Positions 52,709 through 61,115 are shown, counted from the first letter of the stretch. The stretch: DNA of 64,000 nucleotides from an uncultured Clostridia bacterium (GCA_937894675.1 CALCQO010000001.1:8602-72601), one strand, 5' to 3'. Notes: generated by a model from the letters alone, not told the origin. Made by a program: numbers and translations.

Positions 52709-53635
52709 CTACTGTTCAAACGCCGCGTCCAGAAAATCCACAATGCCCTCTTGCAGTTGTGTAAAAATCTCCGGGTGGTTACCGTGGAAGCCGTAGCTGT
52801 GGTCCGCCCCTTCCAGTTGAAGCGCCTGCACGGGAGAGCCCGCTTCCTCCATCCTGGCGATGGCCTGCTGGGCTACATCCCCGGGGACGATGGTGTCCTC
52901 CTCGCTGTAAATCACCAGGGCGGGCAGGGAAAACCCCAGGTTCTCCATGGGGTCGCTCTGGTGCATTTCGGCGAACCATTCCTTGCTCAGCTGCTGGTGG
53001 CTGCCCCAGGGGGTGTAGTAGTCGGCGTAGCCCTTGTCCGCGGCCTGGTCTTCCAGCGCCTGGCGGGCTTCCTCGCCGCCCAGGAACAGGTTGATCATGT
53101 CGGTGCCGTTGTCCACCGAGCCGGCGATGAGAATCAGGGCTTTGTAGGGGCTGGTGCCCTCGTTGAGGATGTGGGCAGCCACCCGCCCGCCCATGCTGTA
53201 GCCCAGGATGGCCAATTTGTCCTTGTACACGGGGTACTTGTCCAGCACATAGTTCAGGCAGGCGTTGCTGTCGCTTACCATCAGGCTCAGCACATTCTGG
53301 GTAAAGGGGTCGGGGCTCTGGTTGGAACCGGCAAAATCCATGCGGATGGAGCCGTAGCCCGCCTCGGCCAGGGTCTGGGCGATGCGGGTCAGCCCGCCGC
53401 CTTCCTCCCGCCCGCCGCCGTGCCCGTGGTTGATGACCACAAAGCCGTGCTTGTCGTTGGCTTTGGCGGGCAGCAGCAGGGTGTACATCACCGTGCGCCC
53501 GTCATTGGGCAAGGAACCGATGATTTCCTTGATTTCGCCCCGGCCCGCGGGGGCGAAGGCGAGGGAAAAGGCCAGGGTCAGGGTGAGGACGGCGACGAGT
53601 ACCAGGGCAAGGGAAAAGATGGTGGTTTTTTTCAT
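52709..53635 (-). CDS. Secreted alpha/beta hydrolase (copy B)
   Basis: 308 residues with the same layout as copy A: signal or anchor helix (MKKTTIFSLALVLVAVLTLT), IKEIIGSLPNDGRTVMYTLL, NHGHGGGREEGGG, nucleophile GYSMGG, acid in YSEEDTIVPG and His in GADHSYGF. Long blocks are identical to copy A (RMDFAGxNQSPDPFTQNVLS, SDSNACLNYVLxxYP), so the pair arose by tandem duplication. Differences cluster in the lid region and near the acid loop, suggesting divergence of substrate range. Each copy is a separate transcript. Confidence 0.8.
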   Translation of the reverse strand: MKKTTIFSLALVLVAVLTLTLAFSLAFAPAGRGEIKEIIGSLPNDGRTVMYTLLLPAKANDKHGFVVINHGHGGGREEGGGLTRIAQTLAEAGYGSIRMDFAGSNQSPDPFTQNVLSLMVSDSNACLNYVLDKYPVYKDKLAILGYSMGGRVAAHILNEGTSPYKALILIAGSVDNGTDMINLFLGGEEARQALEDQAADKGYADYYTPWGSHQQLSKEWFAEMHQSDPMENLGFSLPALVIYSEEDTIVPGDVAQQAIARMEEAGSPVQALQLEGADHSYGFHGNHPEIFTQLQEGIVDFLDAAFEQ

Positions 53636-53683
53636 GGGATCGTCCTTGTGCTGTCGGCAATTAAAAGGGGGAAGCGCGCGGCG

Positions 53684-54331
53684 CTACAGCCTCTTCAGCG
53701 CCTCGTTCACTTCCTTGACGCCCTCCTGATGCTCGGCTTCCAGGAAGTTTTCCTTCGCTTTCAGGTAGGCGTCCTTCGCCTCGGCTTTTTCGTCCCGCTC
53801 CAGGTGCATGTCGCCCAGGGCCTTGTAAATCATGGCGCCGGAAAACTCGTCCCGGGCGATGTCGGCGCGGCGGGCGGCGTCCTGCATGGCGTAGAGGGCG
53901 TCCTGTTTTAACCCCAGGTCCTTCAGGCACTGGGAACGCTCGTACTGGCAGATGGCGTGCTTCTGGTCGTCCCGCTTTTTGTGCTTCTGCAGGATGTCCA
54001 TCTCCTGGTTCAAAAAGTCCAGCGCCTTGCGGCTGTTGCCCGCCGCCTTCTCAATCAGGGCGCTTTGGTGCAGGGCGATGTACAGCCCCTTGCGGGGATG
54101 GCTGTGCTGCACAAGTGTTTCGCAGGCGGCCCGGGCTTCCTGGTGCTTGCCCATGGCGCTCTTGGTGTAGCTAAGTCCCATCAGCAGGTTCATGCGCTGG
54201 GCGCGGGTGTGGTAAAAGCGCAAGTCTTTCTTGCACTGCTCGTACATTTTTTCGGCGGCGGCAAAGCGCCCAGCCTCGTATGCCTGGTAAGCCTTGTCCA
54301 GGTTTACGTTAAACTCCTTGCGTCTTGACAC
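53684..54331 (-). CDS. TPR-like repeat protein
   Basis: 215 residues from GTG 54331 (AAGGAGG upstream), overlapping the end of the FdhD-like gene by 23 bases. At least five helix-turn-helix repeats are visible: AYQAYEAGRFAAAEKMYEQC, LMGLSYTKSAMGKHQEARAA, LIEKAAGNSRKALDFLNQEM, SQCLKDLGLKQDALYAMQDA and LGDMHLERDEKAEAKDAYLK. No signal or membrane segment. A cytoplasmic protein-protein adaptor; with the two preceding genes it probably assists maturation of a redox enzyme. Confidence 0.8.
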   Translation of the reverse strand: MSRRKEFNVNLDKAYQAYEAGRFAAAEKMYEQCKKDLRFYHTRAQRMNLLMGLSYTKSAMGKHQEARAACETLVQHSHPRKGLYIALHQSALIEKAAGNSRKALDFLNQEMDILQKHKKRDDQKHAICQYERSQCLKDLGLKQDALYAMQDAARRADIARDEFSGAMIYKALGDMHLERDEKAEAKDAYLKAKENFLEAEHQEGVKEVNEALKRL

Positions 54332-54944
54332 GCTCGCCTCCTTGCCCGCCTACGCGGGAGAGCAGCTGCATATGGATGCCCTTGGCGAAATCCTCCGCCA
54401 GGTCGCTGCAGTATTTAATGGTGTACGCCCGGGGGATGCCCGCCACCGCGCATTTGAGGGCGATTTCCAGGGACAGGCGCCCGCTGGTCAGGATGGCGGT
54501 GTTTGCCAGGTCCCACCGGCGCAGCACGGCGTGGCCGATAGCCTTGTCGGCGGCGTTGTGGCGGGCCACATCCTCAAAAACCTCCACCCCGTTGGGGGAG
54601 AGGACGGCCACCCGGTGGGTGCCAAAGGCGCCGTTGAAGGTGTTCAGGGCGTCCAGCATGCGCTGGACGCGCCGCGCGGGGAAAGGCCGCACTTCGGAAA
54701 ACGCGGTGGCCCGGGCGATGCGCTCCTGCAGGGGCAGGGGGTCCTGGGCGGCGGTTACCAGGCGCACATGCAGGCCGTCCCCGTCCCGGGTGATGGCGCG
54801 GATGTCGCTCAGCTGGCGGACGGAGCCCTGGGTGATGAGGCGGCCGACGGCCAGCTCTGTCAGGCTGTCGGGCGTGCACAGGAAGGACGGGCATGCCTGC
54901 CCGTCCACTTCAAAGGGGATGATGGTCTCGTGCATGGTGTTCAT
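54309..54944 (-). CDS. fdhD: FdhD/NarQ-like sulfurtransferase
   Basis: 211 residues, shorter than the usual 260-280. The family core is clear: FGTHRVAVLSPNGVEVFEDVARHNAADKAIGH and ILTSGRLSLEIALKCAVAGIP. FdhD carries sulfur from IscS to the molybdenum or tungsten bis-MGD cofactor of formate dehydrogenase and relatives. The CxxC motif used by E. coli FdhD (C121/C124) is not present; the corresponding segment has no cysteine pair. Catalysis may differ or the protein may act on another enzyme. Overlaps the TPR gene and lies 13 bases after the YdhW-like gene. Confidence 0.75.
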   Translation of the reverse strand: MNTMHETIIPFEVDGQACPSFLCTPDSLTELAVGRLITQGSVRQLSDIRAITRDGDGLHVRLVTAAQDPLPLQERIARATAFSEVRPFPARRVQRMLDALNTFNGAFGTHRVAVLSPNGVEVFEDVARHNAADKAIGHAVLRRWDLANTAILTSGRLSLEIALKCAVAGIPRAYTIKYCSDLAEDFAKGIHMQLLSRVGGQGGERVKTQGV

Positions 54945-54957
54945 GGTACCTCTTTCG

Positions 54958-55656
54958 TCATGGGAAAAGCTTTTCGTTGACTTCGATATCCTCCAGCAGG
55001 CCGCTGGCGTAGCCCTTGCTCATGTGCAGGGTGGAGTAAAATGCCTTGGCGCCGTTAGAGGCGGTAACCACCTGGATGTCCTGGTAGTCGTCGCTCAGCT
55101 GCATGCGGGCGGCGGCCCCTTCCACCTCGTCCAAAGTAAAACGGAAGGGATAGGCCATCATTTTGGAAAACTGGGTGGGCCGGGGGTATAGCGAGCAGTC
55201 GGAGCGGGTCACCGAGGCGATGGTGTGCAGGATGTCCTTTTCCTCAATCATGGCGTCCAGCTCGGCGAAGTGGTCGGTCATGATGGCGCCGTCGTAGTAG
55301 TAGTTTTCCTTGCCCATGGGCACAAAACGGATGGTGGCCAGGGCGGGAGGCGCGCTGCCCTCCCGGATGGAAGCCAGCAGGCTGTCCAATTCCTCGGGGG
55401 GGATGTCGGCATGCTTTTGCGCTTTGAGCCATTTGGCGCCAGAAACCTTGCTGGCGGCGGTGCGGTCGTACAATAGGCGCATCAGGGCAGCCTGGGCGGC
55501 GGGCACAGGGGGCGCTTCCTCTGCCTCCTGCGTGGGCATGTCCTCCATGTCCATCTCGCCTTCCAGCAAATCCTCCCGGTAGATGTCATCCAGCATTTCT
55601 TCCTGGTTTAGGTGGTCGGGTTTGTCCTTGTGACTCATCTGCTCATCCTTGGCCAT
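54958..55656 (-). CDS. YdhW-like oxidoreductase-system protein
   Basis: 232 residues with AAGGAGG before ATG 55656. The first ~55 residues are acidic and disordered-looking (HLNQEEMLDDIYREDLLEGE). The conserved-looking part runs from ~60: LATIRFVPMGKENYYYDGAI, IEEKDILHTIASVTRSDCSL, YPRPTQFSKMMAYPFRF, DIQVVTASNGAKAFYSTLHM. This pattern resembles YdhW, encoded with aldehyde ferredoxin oxidoreductase-type genes in E. coli; the resemblance is from memory. The neighbouring FdhD-like gene supports a Mo/W redox link, but no such oxidoreductase is in the window. Confidence 0.5.
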   Translation of the reverse strand: MAKDEQMSHKDKPDHLNQEEMLDDIYREDLLEGEMDMEDMPTQEAEEAPPVPAAQAALMRLLYDRTAASKVSGAKWLKAQKHADIPPEELDSLLASIREGSAPPALATIRFVPMGKENYYYDGAIMTDHFAELDAMIEEKDILHTIASVTRSDCSLYPRPTQFSKMMAYPFRFTLDEVEGAAARMQLSDDYQDIQVVTASNGAKAFYSTLHMSKGYASGLLEDIEVNEKLFP

Positions 55657-55701
55657 ATTGTCCTCCTTGCGCTGAAGCGCGGCGCGGGTATTTTTGCCAA
55701 A

Positions 55702-55734
55702 AAAGGGATCAGCGAAACCGCCAATCCCTTTGAT
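55702..55734 (-). terminator. Terminator of the pduL gene
   Basis: AAAGGGAT (55702-55709) pairs with ATCCCTTT (55724-55731); on the minus strand TTTTTTGG follows the stem. Confidence 0.7.
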
Positions 55735-55743
55735 TTGCTTTGC

Positions 55744-56310
55744 TTACCGGACGATTTCGCCGTACACTTCGCCCGAAGCGCTGGCGGCGTTGCTCTCGTC
55801 GGTGTCGATGTGCATGGCCAGGCCGTAGCTGTCGGAGACGCGCACTACCACGTCATCAAAGATGAGGGAACGCTCGGGGGTGTCCAGCTTTACCTTCACC
55901 ACTTCGCCGTTGGAAACGCCCAGGGCCTCGGCGTCCTTGGTGGTGGCGTGGATGTGGCGCTTGGCGACAATGACGCCCTCGGCCAGTTCCACTTCGCCCG
56001 CGGGGCCAACCAGCTTGGCGGGGGCGGAACCCTTGGTGTCGCCGCTTTCGCGCACGGGGGCGGTCAGCCCCAGGGAGCGGGCGTCGGTGAAGGAGACTTC
56101 CACCTGGGTATCCTTGCGGCAGGGGCCCAGGATGGTCATGTTCATCTCGCCCTTGGGGCCGACAACCTTGACCTTTTCACCGGAGGCGTACTGCCCGGGC
56201 TGGGATAATTCTTTGCGTACGGTCAACTCAAAGCCTTTGCCGAACAATGTTTCCAGATCCTGGGGGGATACATGCAGGTGGCGGGCGGATGTCTCAACTA
56301 AGAATTTCAT
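55744..56310 (-). CDS. pduL: Phosphate propanoyltransferase (PduL type)
   Basis: 188 residues from ATG 56310 with AAAGGAG upstream. Both halves of the PduL fold with their zinc-binding histidines are present: SARHLHVSPQDLETLFG near the start and VIVAKRHIHATTKDAEALG in the second half. The enzyme converts acyl-CoA (acetyl- or propionyl-CoA) and phosphate to acyl phosphate. No microcompartment shell genes or N-terminal targeting extension are present, so it probably serves cytosolic acetate or propionate fermentation in place of Pta. Confidence 0.85.
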   Translation of the reverse strand: MKFLVETSARHLHVSPQDLETLFGKGFELTVRKELSQPGQYASGEKVKVVGPKGEMNMTILGPCRKDTQVEVSFTDARSLGLTAPVRESGDTKGSAPAKLVGPAGEVELAEGVIVAKRHIHATTKDAEALGVSNGEVVKVKLDTPERSLIFDDVVVRVSDSYGLAMHIDTDESNAASASGEVYGEIVR

Positions 56311-56344
56311 ATTGATTGCTCCTTTATCGTTCATTTCATCCTAA

Positions 56345-56870
56345 TTATAACGAGTTTGGGTAGGTATTGCAAGAGCGCAGACGTAGCCAAGTACGGTTGA
56401 GAGAGTGCCCTATTGTGGATTCCAAAGGGACGGAATGAGCCGCCGCCAGTGGCGGATGAAGGCGAATGGAAGTCCAATGAAGCAGGGAGTACCCGGCCGA
56501 ACAATAGTGAGGCTGGGGACGACCATGCTGAATTGTGGACATCATGCCCTTTGGTGGGGTGCGGGGCTCGTCGGAATACCCTTTGCTTCCTTTCCCGCAG
56601 GCTTTGCCTGCGGGAGGCGTACGCGTCGGGATTCCTCCTCTCAAACGCAAGCAGGCTTGCGTTTGTATCGGTACCCAACTATCCCCGTGCCCCAACAATC
56701 GAAAGCCTGCTTTCGATTGAAAGGAGCTGTCCCGAAGTGTATGCCTCCGATATGCTTGCATATCGGAAAAGAAACGAAGGGCACAGCGACGCAGCAGCGA
56801 AGCGTCTTTTGCGGCTCGCACTACCGCCTGTAGAAGGTTGCCCGTTTCCACCCCTTGTTTTCCTCCCCGC
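56345..56870. repeat. Cluster of palindromic REP-like elements
   Basis: A ~525-base gene-free stretch holds at least four almost perfect palindromes: CCCGCAGGC/GCCTGCGGG (56594-56614), CAAACGCAAGC/GCTTGCGTTTG (56642-56665), CAATCGAAAGC/GCTTTCGATTG (56696-56719) and CCGATATGC/GCATATCGG (56747-56766). All four end in GC at the centre with 2-3 spacer bases. CCCTTTGCTTCCTTTCC (56579-56595) and GGAAAAGAAACGAAGGG (56765-56781) can pair as an outer stem. A further CCGCC/GGCGG hairpin lies near 56441-56455. Open frames here lack RBS and family features. Confidence 0.65.
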
Positions 56871-56871
56871 T

Positions 56872-56899
56872 TTGCAATTCCGGCGTGAAATAGTATAAT
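56872..56899 (+). promoter_or_regulatory. Promoter of the ThuA-like gene
   Basis: TTGCAA (56872-56877) and TATAAT (56894-56899) with a 16-base spacer, 29 bases before ATG 56928. Confidence 0.6.
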
Positions 56900-56927
56900 G
56901 GGGACATCAAAATTTCAGGAGGTTGCC

Positions 56928-57704
56928 ATGTCACAGGCTGTCCGTGTTACCGTGTGGAACGAGAACCTGCACGAAACCATGTTTGAGGAAATCCGCGCCA
57001 TCTACCCCGAGGGGATTCATGGCTGCATTGCCGGCTTTTTGAAGGACGCCGGGTACGATGTGAAGACCGCTACCCTGCAGGAAGCGGAGCACGGGCTGAC
57101 CCAGGACGTGCTGGAACGCACCGATGTGCTCATCTGGTGGGGGCATATGGCCCACCACAAGGTGGAGGACGCCGTGGTGGACAGGGTGCATCAGCGGGTG
57201 CTGGAGGGCATGGGGCTGATTGTGCTGCATTCCGGCCACGCCAGCAAAATCATGCGCAAACTGTGCGGCACCTCGTCGGAGCTGCTCCGGTGGCGGGAAG
57301 CGGGGGAAAAGGAAATCCTCTGGGTGGTGGACCCCGCCCATCCCATCGCCGAGGGTTTGAAAGACCGTATTGAACTTTCCCACGAGGAAATGTACGGTGA
57401 GACCTTCATCATTCCCAAGCCCGACGACATCGTGTTCATCAGCTGGTTCGAGGGCGGCGAAGTGTTCCGCTCCGGCGTTACCTATACCAGGGGCCGGGGC
57501 AAGGTGTTCTATTTCCGCCCCGGGCACGAGTCCTTCCCCACCTACTTTAACAAGGATGTGCAGCATGTGATTGTAAACGCTGTGCGCTGGGCGGCGCCCC
57601 GGGCGATGCCCCAGGTAACCTTGGGCGAAATCAAGGAGCCCATCATGCCCCTGGCCAACCCCACCCATAATGTGATTGCCGGCTTGCACGAGAAGATTGA
57701 CTGA
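56928..57704 (+). CDS. ThuA-like (trehalose utilisation) domain protein
   Basis: 258 residues from ATG 56928 with AGGAGG upstream. The glutamine-amidotransferase-like ThuA fold is visible in VTVWNENLHETMFEEIRAIY, VLIWWGHMAHHKV, GLIVLHSGHASKIMRKL, ILWVVDPAHPIAEGL and GKVFYFRPGHESFPTYFN. ThuA proteins occur with sugar-oxidising enzymes, and some catalyse redox steps on keto-sugars; this one lacks a neighbouring dehydrogenase. Its stop overlaps the ATG of the HAD gene, so the two are co-expressed. Confidence 0.85.
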   Translation: MSQAVRVTVWNENLHETMFEEIRAIYPEGIHGCIAGFLKDAGYDVKTATLQEAEHGLTQDVLERTDVLIWWGHMAHHKVEDAVVDRVHQRVLEGMGLIVLHSGHASKIMRKLCGTSSELLRWREAGEKEILWVVDPAHPIAEGLKDRIELSHEEMYGETFIIPKPDDIVFISWFEGGEVFRSGVTYTRGRGKVFYFRPGHESFPTYFNKDVQHVIVNAVRWAAPRAMPQVTLGEIKEPIMPLANPTHNVIAGLHEKID

Positions 57705-58510
57705 TGGCCATTAAATATCTGTTTACCGATATGGACGGCACCCTGCTGGATGAACGCCACCAGGTGTCGGACAGAACCCGCCGGGTGATCGCCCGATTGA
57801 AGGAAAAGGGGGTGGAGGTGGTGCTCTGCTCCGCCCGTCCCCCTGCCGCCATGGTGGACATCGCCCGGGACGCAGGCGCCTCCTCCCGGATGATTTGCTG
57901 CGCTGGCGCCGTCATCTGCGATGGCGAAGACATACTGGAATCGGTGCATGTGCCCATCCAGGTGGCGCGCCGGGTGCGCGAGGCGGTGCGGGACACCGCC
58001 GTCAGCCTGAACCTGTACCTGGATTTCCACTGGTATGTGCAGGAGCCCGACGAGTGGAGCCTGTCGGAAGCCGCCATCGTGGGCTTTCTGCCCGAGCGGG
58101 CCAACCTGGAGGAACTGCTGGACGAGTGGGAGCAGCAGGGCGTGTGCGCCAATAAACTGCTGCTGATTTCCTCGGACGAGGAAATCCAGGCTATCTTCCC
58201 CGCGGTGGAAAAGGCGGTGGACGGCCAGGCCCAGGTAACGCTGTCCAAGGCCAACTACCTGGAAATTCTGCCCAACGATGTGGATAAGGGCAGCGCCGCG
58301 CGGGACTTCTGTATCCTCCGGGGCATCAGGCGGGAGGAAACCGCCGCCGCCGGGGATCAGGACGTGGATGTCAGCCTGTTAAAGGGCGCGGGCATCTCCA
58401 TCGCCATGGAGAATGGGTCGGAACTGGCCAAGGCCGCCGCCCAGCATATCGCCCCGCCCAACAACCAGGACGGACTGGCCCAGGTGCTGGAGGAACTGTT
58501 CCTCAGCTAA
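57704..58510 (+). CDS. HAD superfamily (Cof-type) phosphatase
   Basis: 268 residues starting within the stop of the ThuA gene. HAD motif I is FTDMDGTLLDE, motif II VVLCSARPP, and motif III/IV is in the C-terminal part (NDVDKGSAARDFCILRGI and GDQDVDVSLLKGAGISIAMEN, where the usual GDxxND reads GDQDVD). The C2B cap domain lies between. Cof-type HADs dephosphorylate sugar phosphates, FMN/PLP or similar. The N-to-D change in motif IV still leaves acidic ligands for magnesium, so activity is likely kept. Confidence 0.85.
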   Translation: MAIKYLFTDMDGTLLDERHQVSDRTRRVIARLKEKGVEVVLCSARPPAAMVDIARDAGASSRMICCAGAVICDGEDILESVHVPIQVARRVREAVRDTAVSLNLYLDFHWYVQEPDEWSLSEAAIVGFLPERANLEELLDEWEQQGVCANKLLLISSDEEIQAIFPAVEKAVDGQAQVTLSKANYLEILPNDVDKGSAARDFCILRGIRREETAAAGDQDVDVSLLKGAGISIAMENGSELAKAAAQHIAPPNNQDGLAQVLEELFLS

Positions 58511-58537
58511 AAGAATAAAGGTTTATTGGAATAAAAA

Positions 58538-58566
58538 GGAAGCGGCCAGATGGCCGCTTCCCTTAT
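58538..58566. terminator. Bidirectional terminator
   Basis: GGAAGCGGCC (58538-58547) pairs with GGCCGCTTCC (58552-58561), with an A-run before and TTATTT after. Confidence 0.75.
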
Positions 58567-58588
58567 TTCGAGCTTTTTCAGGCTGCTG

Positions 58589-60025
58589 TTACATTATCAT
58601 GCTTAGCAACAGCAGCTCCACAAAGCCCGTTGCCCAGGCTACCGTGGAAGTGACAGACCAGTTGCGGATCTGCTCCTTGGTATCCTTAAAGCCCATCAGG
58701 TTGTTGACAACCCAGAAGTAAGAGTCGTTGAAGTAGCTGAAGAACAGGGAGCCGATGCAGCAGGCGAACGCGCCCAGCAGGGGGTTGGCGCCGGCGGCGT
58801 TGACGATGGGGGCGGTGATGCCGGCGGCGGTAACCATGGCCACCGTGCCCGAGCCCTGGATAAAGCGCACCAGGGTGGCAATGATGAAGGGCAGGATGAT
58901 GATCGGGATGCCGGTCTTGGCCATTTCAGCGGCGATGTAGTCGCCCGTCTTGGTCACTTTCAGGATGTTGCCCAGGGCGCCGCCCGCGCCGGTTACCAGG
59001 ATGATGATACCGGCCGACTTGATGCCCTTGTCCATCAGGTCCAGGGCTTGCTGGCGCGTCAGGTCCTTGCCCAGGCCGAAGATGGCGATGAGCAGGCCGA
59101 TGCCCACGGCGATGATGGGGTTGCCCAGGAACGCGACATACTGCAGGATACCGCCCTGATCCACCTTGGCGGCGGACAGCACGTTCTGCAGCAGAATCAG
59201 CGCGATGGGCACCAGGATGGGCAGGAAGCTCATCAGGGTGGAGGGCAGGTTGTCCCGGGAGGCGGTAATGGTAACCGCTTCGCCGTCCAGGCGCTTGGCG
59301 GGACGGATCCAGCCTTCGCCGTCGTCAGCGGGCAGCTGATAGATTTTCTTGCCCAGCCACTGGGTGTACAGGGTGGCGACAATGGCCATGGGCAGGGAAA
59401 TCACGATGCCCAGCAGGATGAACTTGCCGATGTCCACGCCGAAGGTGCCGGCCACGCCTAGGGGGCCGGGTGTGGGGGGAACCAGGGAGTGGGTGATGAC
59501 CAGGCCGACGGCCAGGGGGCCGGCGATCTCAATGATGGAGCGCTTGGTCTTCTTGGAGATGGCCTTGGCGATGGGGCTGATGATAACAAAGCCGGAGTCG
59601 CAGAAGATTGGGATGGACACGATGAAGCCGGTGAGCGCCATGGCCCAATGCTCCCGCTTTTTGCCAAAGAGCTTGATAAAGGTTAAGGCCATGCGCTCGG
59701 CGGCGCCGGTGGCGTCAAAGATTTCGCCCATCATGACACCAAAGCCGATGATGATGCCGATGGAGCCCAGGGTGGAGCCAAAGCCGCCGGTGATGGCGCT
59801 GGCGACGGCCGCGGGCTGGATGCCTTCAGGCTGGCCAATGCCGCCCAGGATGCCGATGACGGCGGCGGCGATGATCAGGCCCAGGAAGGCGTGAATCTTA
59901 GTCTTGAGAATCATGTAAATCAGCAGGGCAATGCCGATGAGCAGCGCGATCAGCAACTGCACCTGGGGATCCATCCACGAGGCAGCCTGTACAACGGCCT
60001 CTGGGGCTACGGTAGCTGCGTTCAT
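58589..60025 (-). CDS. GntP family gluconate/sugar-acid permease
   Basis: 478 residues with about fourteen hydrophobic segments; TAGGAGGTATAT precedes ATG 60025. GntP features are ALTGFIVSIPIFCDSGFVII, LVITHSLVPPTPGPLGVAGTFGVDIGKFI, VRFIQGSGTVAMVTAAGI and the C-terminal FFSYFNDSYFWVVNNLMGF. The family transports gluconate, tartrate-like and other sugar acids with protons. It lies downstream of the PdxA2- and DUF1537-type genes on the same strand, so it most likely imports the four-carbon acid they degrade. Confidence 0.9.
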   Translation of the reverse strand: MNAATVAPEAVVQAASWMDPQVQLLIALLIGIALLIYMILKTKIHAFLGLIIAAAVIGILGGIGQPEGIQPAAVASAITGGFGSTLGSIGIIIGFGVMMGEIFDATGAAERMALTFIKLFGKKREHWAMALTGFIVSIPIFCDSGFVIISPIAKAISKKTKRSIIEIAGPLAVGLVITHSLVPPTPGPLGVAGTFGVDIGKFILLGIVISLPMAIVATLYTQWLGKKIYQLPADDGEGWIRPAKRLDGEAVTITASRDNLPSTLMSFLPILVPIALILLQNVLSAAKVDQGGILQYVAFLGNPIIAVGIGLLIAIFGLGKDLTRQQALDLMDKGIKSAGIIILVTGAGGALGNILKVTKTGDYIAAEMAKTGIPIIILPFIIATLVRFIQGSGTVAMVTAAGITAPIVNAAGANPLLGAFACCIGSLFFSYFNDSYFWVVNNLMGFKDTKEQIRNWSVTSTVAWATGFVELLLLSMIM

Positions 60026-60082
60026 ATATACCTCCTAAAATATGTGGAGAACCGTGAAAAGTTATCCCGTTGATTCCTTGGG

Positions 60083-61084
60083 TTAGGCGTTGAAAGCCGG
60101 GGCGTACTTGACCCCCAGGCGGATGGCTTCAATCATGCTGACGGCCGAGGCGATGCCCTTGCCGGCGATGTCAAAAGCCGTGCCGTGGTCCACCGAGGTG
60201 CGCAAGATGGGCATGCCCGCGGTGATGGAGATGGTGCGCTCAAAGTCCAGCGTCTTGGTGGCGATGTGCCCCTGGTCGTGGTACAGGCTCAGTACAGAGT
60301 TGTAGCGGCCCTGCAGGCACTGGGCAAAGACCGAGTCCGCCCCGATGGGGCCCACCACGTTGTAGCCCTGCTTTTGCAGTTCCTCGATGGCGGGGAACAC
60401 ATGGTTGACTTCCTCATCGCCAAAGAGCCCATGCTCGCCCGAGTGGGGGTTGAGGCCGGCGATGGCCATCTTGCCTTCCTGAACGCCCAGTTTCTTCAAT
60501 GCCTCGGTGCAGCGCTGCACATAGTCAATCAGCCGCTCCTTGGTAACCAGGTCGCAGGCCTGGCGAAGGGACACGTGGCGGGAAAGGAAGAACACGCGCA
60601 TGCCGTGCACTTCAAAGAGGGTCAGAGGGTCGTGGGTGCCGGTTAAGGCGGCGAATATTTCGGTATGCCCGATGAAGTTGACCCCGCCTGCCTGGAAGGA
60701 TTCCTTGTTGACAGGCGTCGTGGAAACGGCGGCTACCTTTTTGTCGTTGGCAAGCTGGATGGCTTTCTCAATAAACTGGTAGGCTGCCTTGCCGCACATG
60801 CCGTTTACTTTGCCCAGGGTAAAGTTGTCCATGTCCACATTGTCCAGGTCGATCAGGTTCAGCTTTCCTTCGCTGTAGTCCCCGTCTTCCGGTTCGTTGA
60901 TCACATGGATTTCAAGCTGGGGGCTGCCCGGGTAGGTCTTGGCTTTTTCCAATACCTTCTTGTCTCCCACCACCACCACCCGGGCGGTCGCGAGGATGTC
61001 CGGGTCAGCGACGGCCTTGAGCACGATTTCCGGCCCGATGCCGGCGGGGTCCCCCAGGGGTACCGCGATAAAAGGTCTTTGCAT
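60083..61084 (-). CDS. pdxA2: PdxA2-type 4-phospho-D-threonate/D-erythronate dehydrogenase
   Basis: 333 residues with AAAGGAGG before ATG 61084. The PdxA metal and substrate elements are intact: VPLGDPAGIGPEIVLKA, STTPVNKESF, FIGHTEIFAALTGT, GLNPHSGEHGLFGDEE, YHDQGHIATKTLDF and TSVDHGTAFDIAG. True PdxA makes pyridoxine; the PdxA2 subgroup, paired with DUF1537 kinases, oxidises and decarboxylates 4-phospho-D-threonate or -erythronate to dihydroxyacetone phosphate. The adjacent kinase and GntP genes strongly favour the latter role. Confidence 0.88.
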   Translation of the reverse strand: MQRPFIAVPLGDPAGIGPEIVLKAVADPDILATARVVVVGDKKVLEKAKTYPGSPQLEIHVINEPEDGDYSEGKLNLIDLDNVDMDNFTLGKVNGMCGKAAYQFIEKAIQLANDKKVAAVSTTPVNKESFQAGGVNFIGHTEIFAALTGTHDPLTLFEVHGMRVFFLSRHVSLRQACDLVTKERLIDYVQRCTEALKKLGVQEGKMAIAGLNPHSGEHGLFGDEEVNHVFPAIEELQKQGYNVVGPIGADSVFAQCLQGRYNSVLSLYHDQGHIATKTLDFERTISITAGMPILRTSVDHGTAFDIAGKGIASAVSMIEAIRLGVKYAPAFNA

Positions 61085-61115
61085 AGAACTCCTCCTTTAC
61101 AACCTTTGCGCGGCG

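Noticed and set aside
56345..56898. Overlapping open frames of 60-170 codons on both strands
   Set aside because: They are created by the palindromes; no start site with RBS and no domain pattern.
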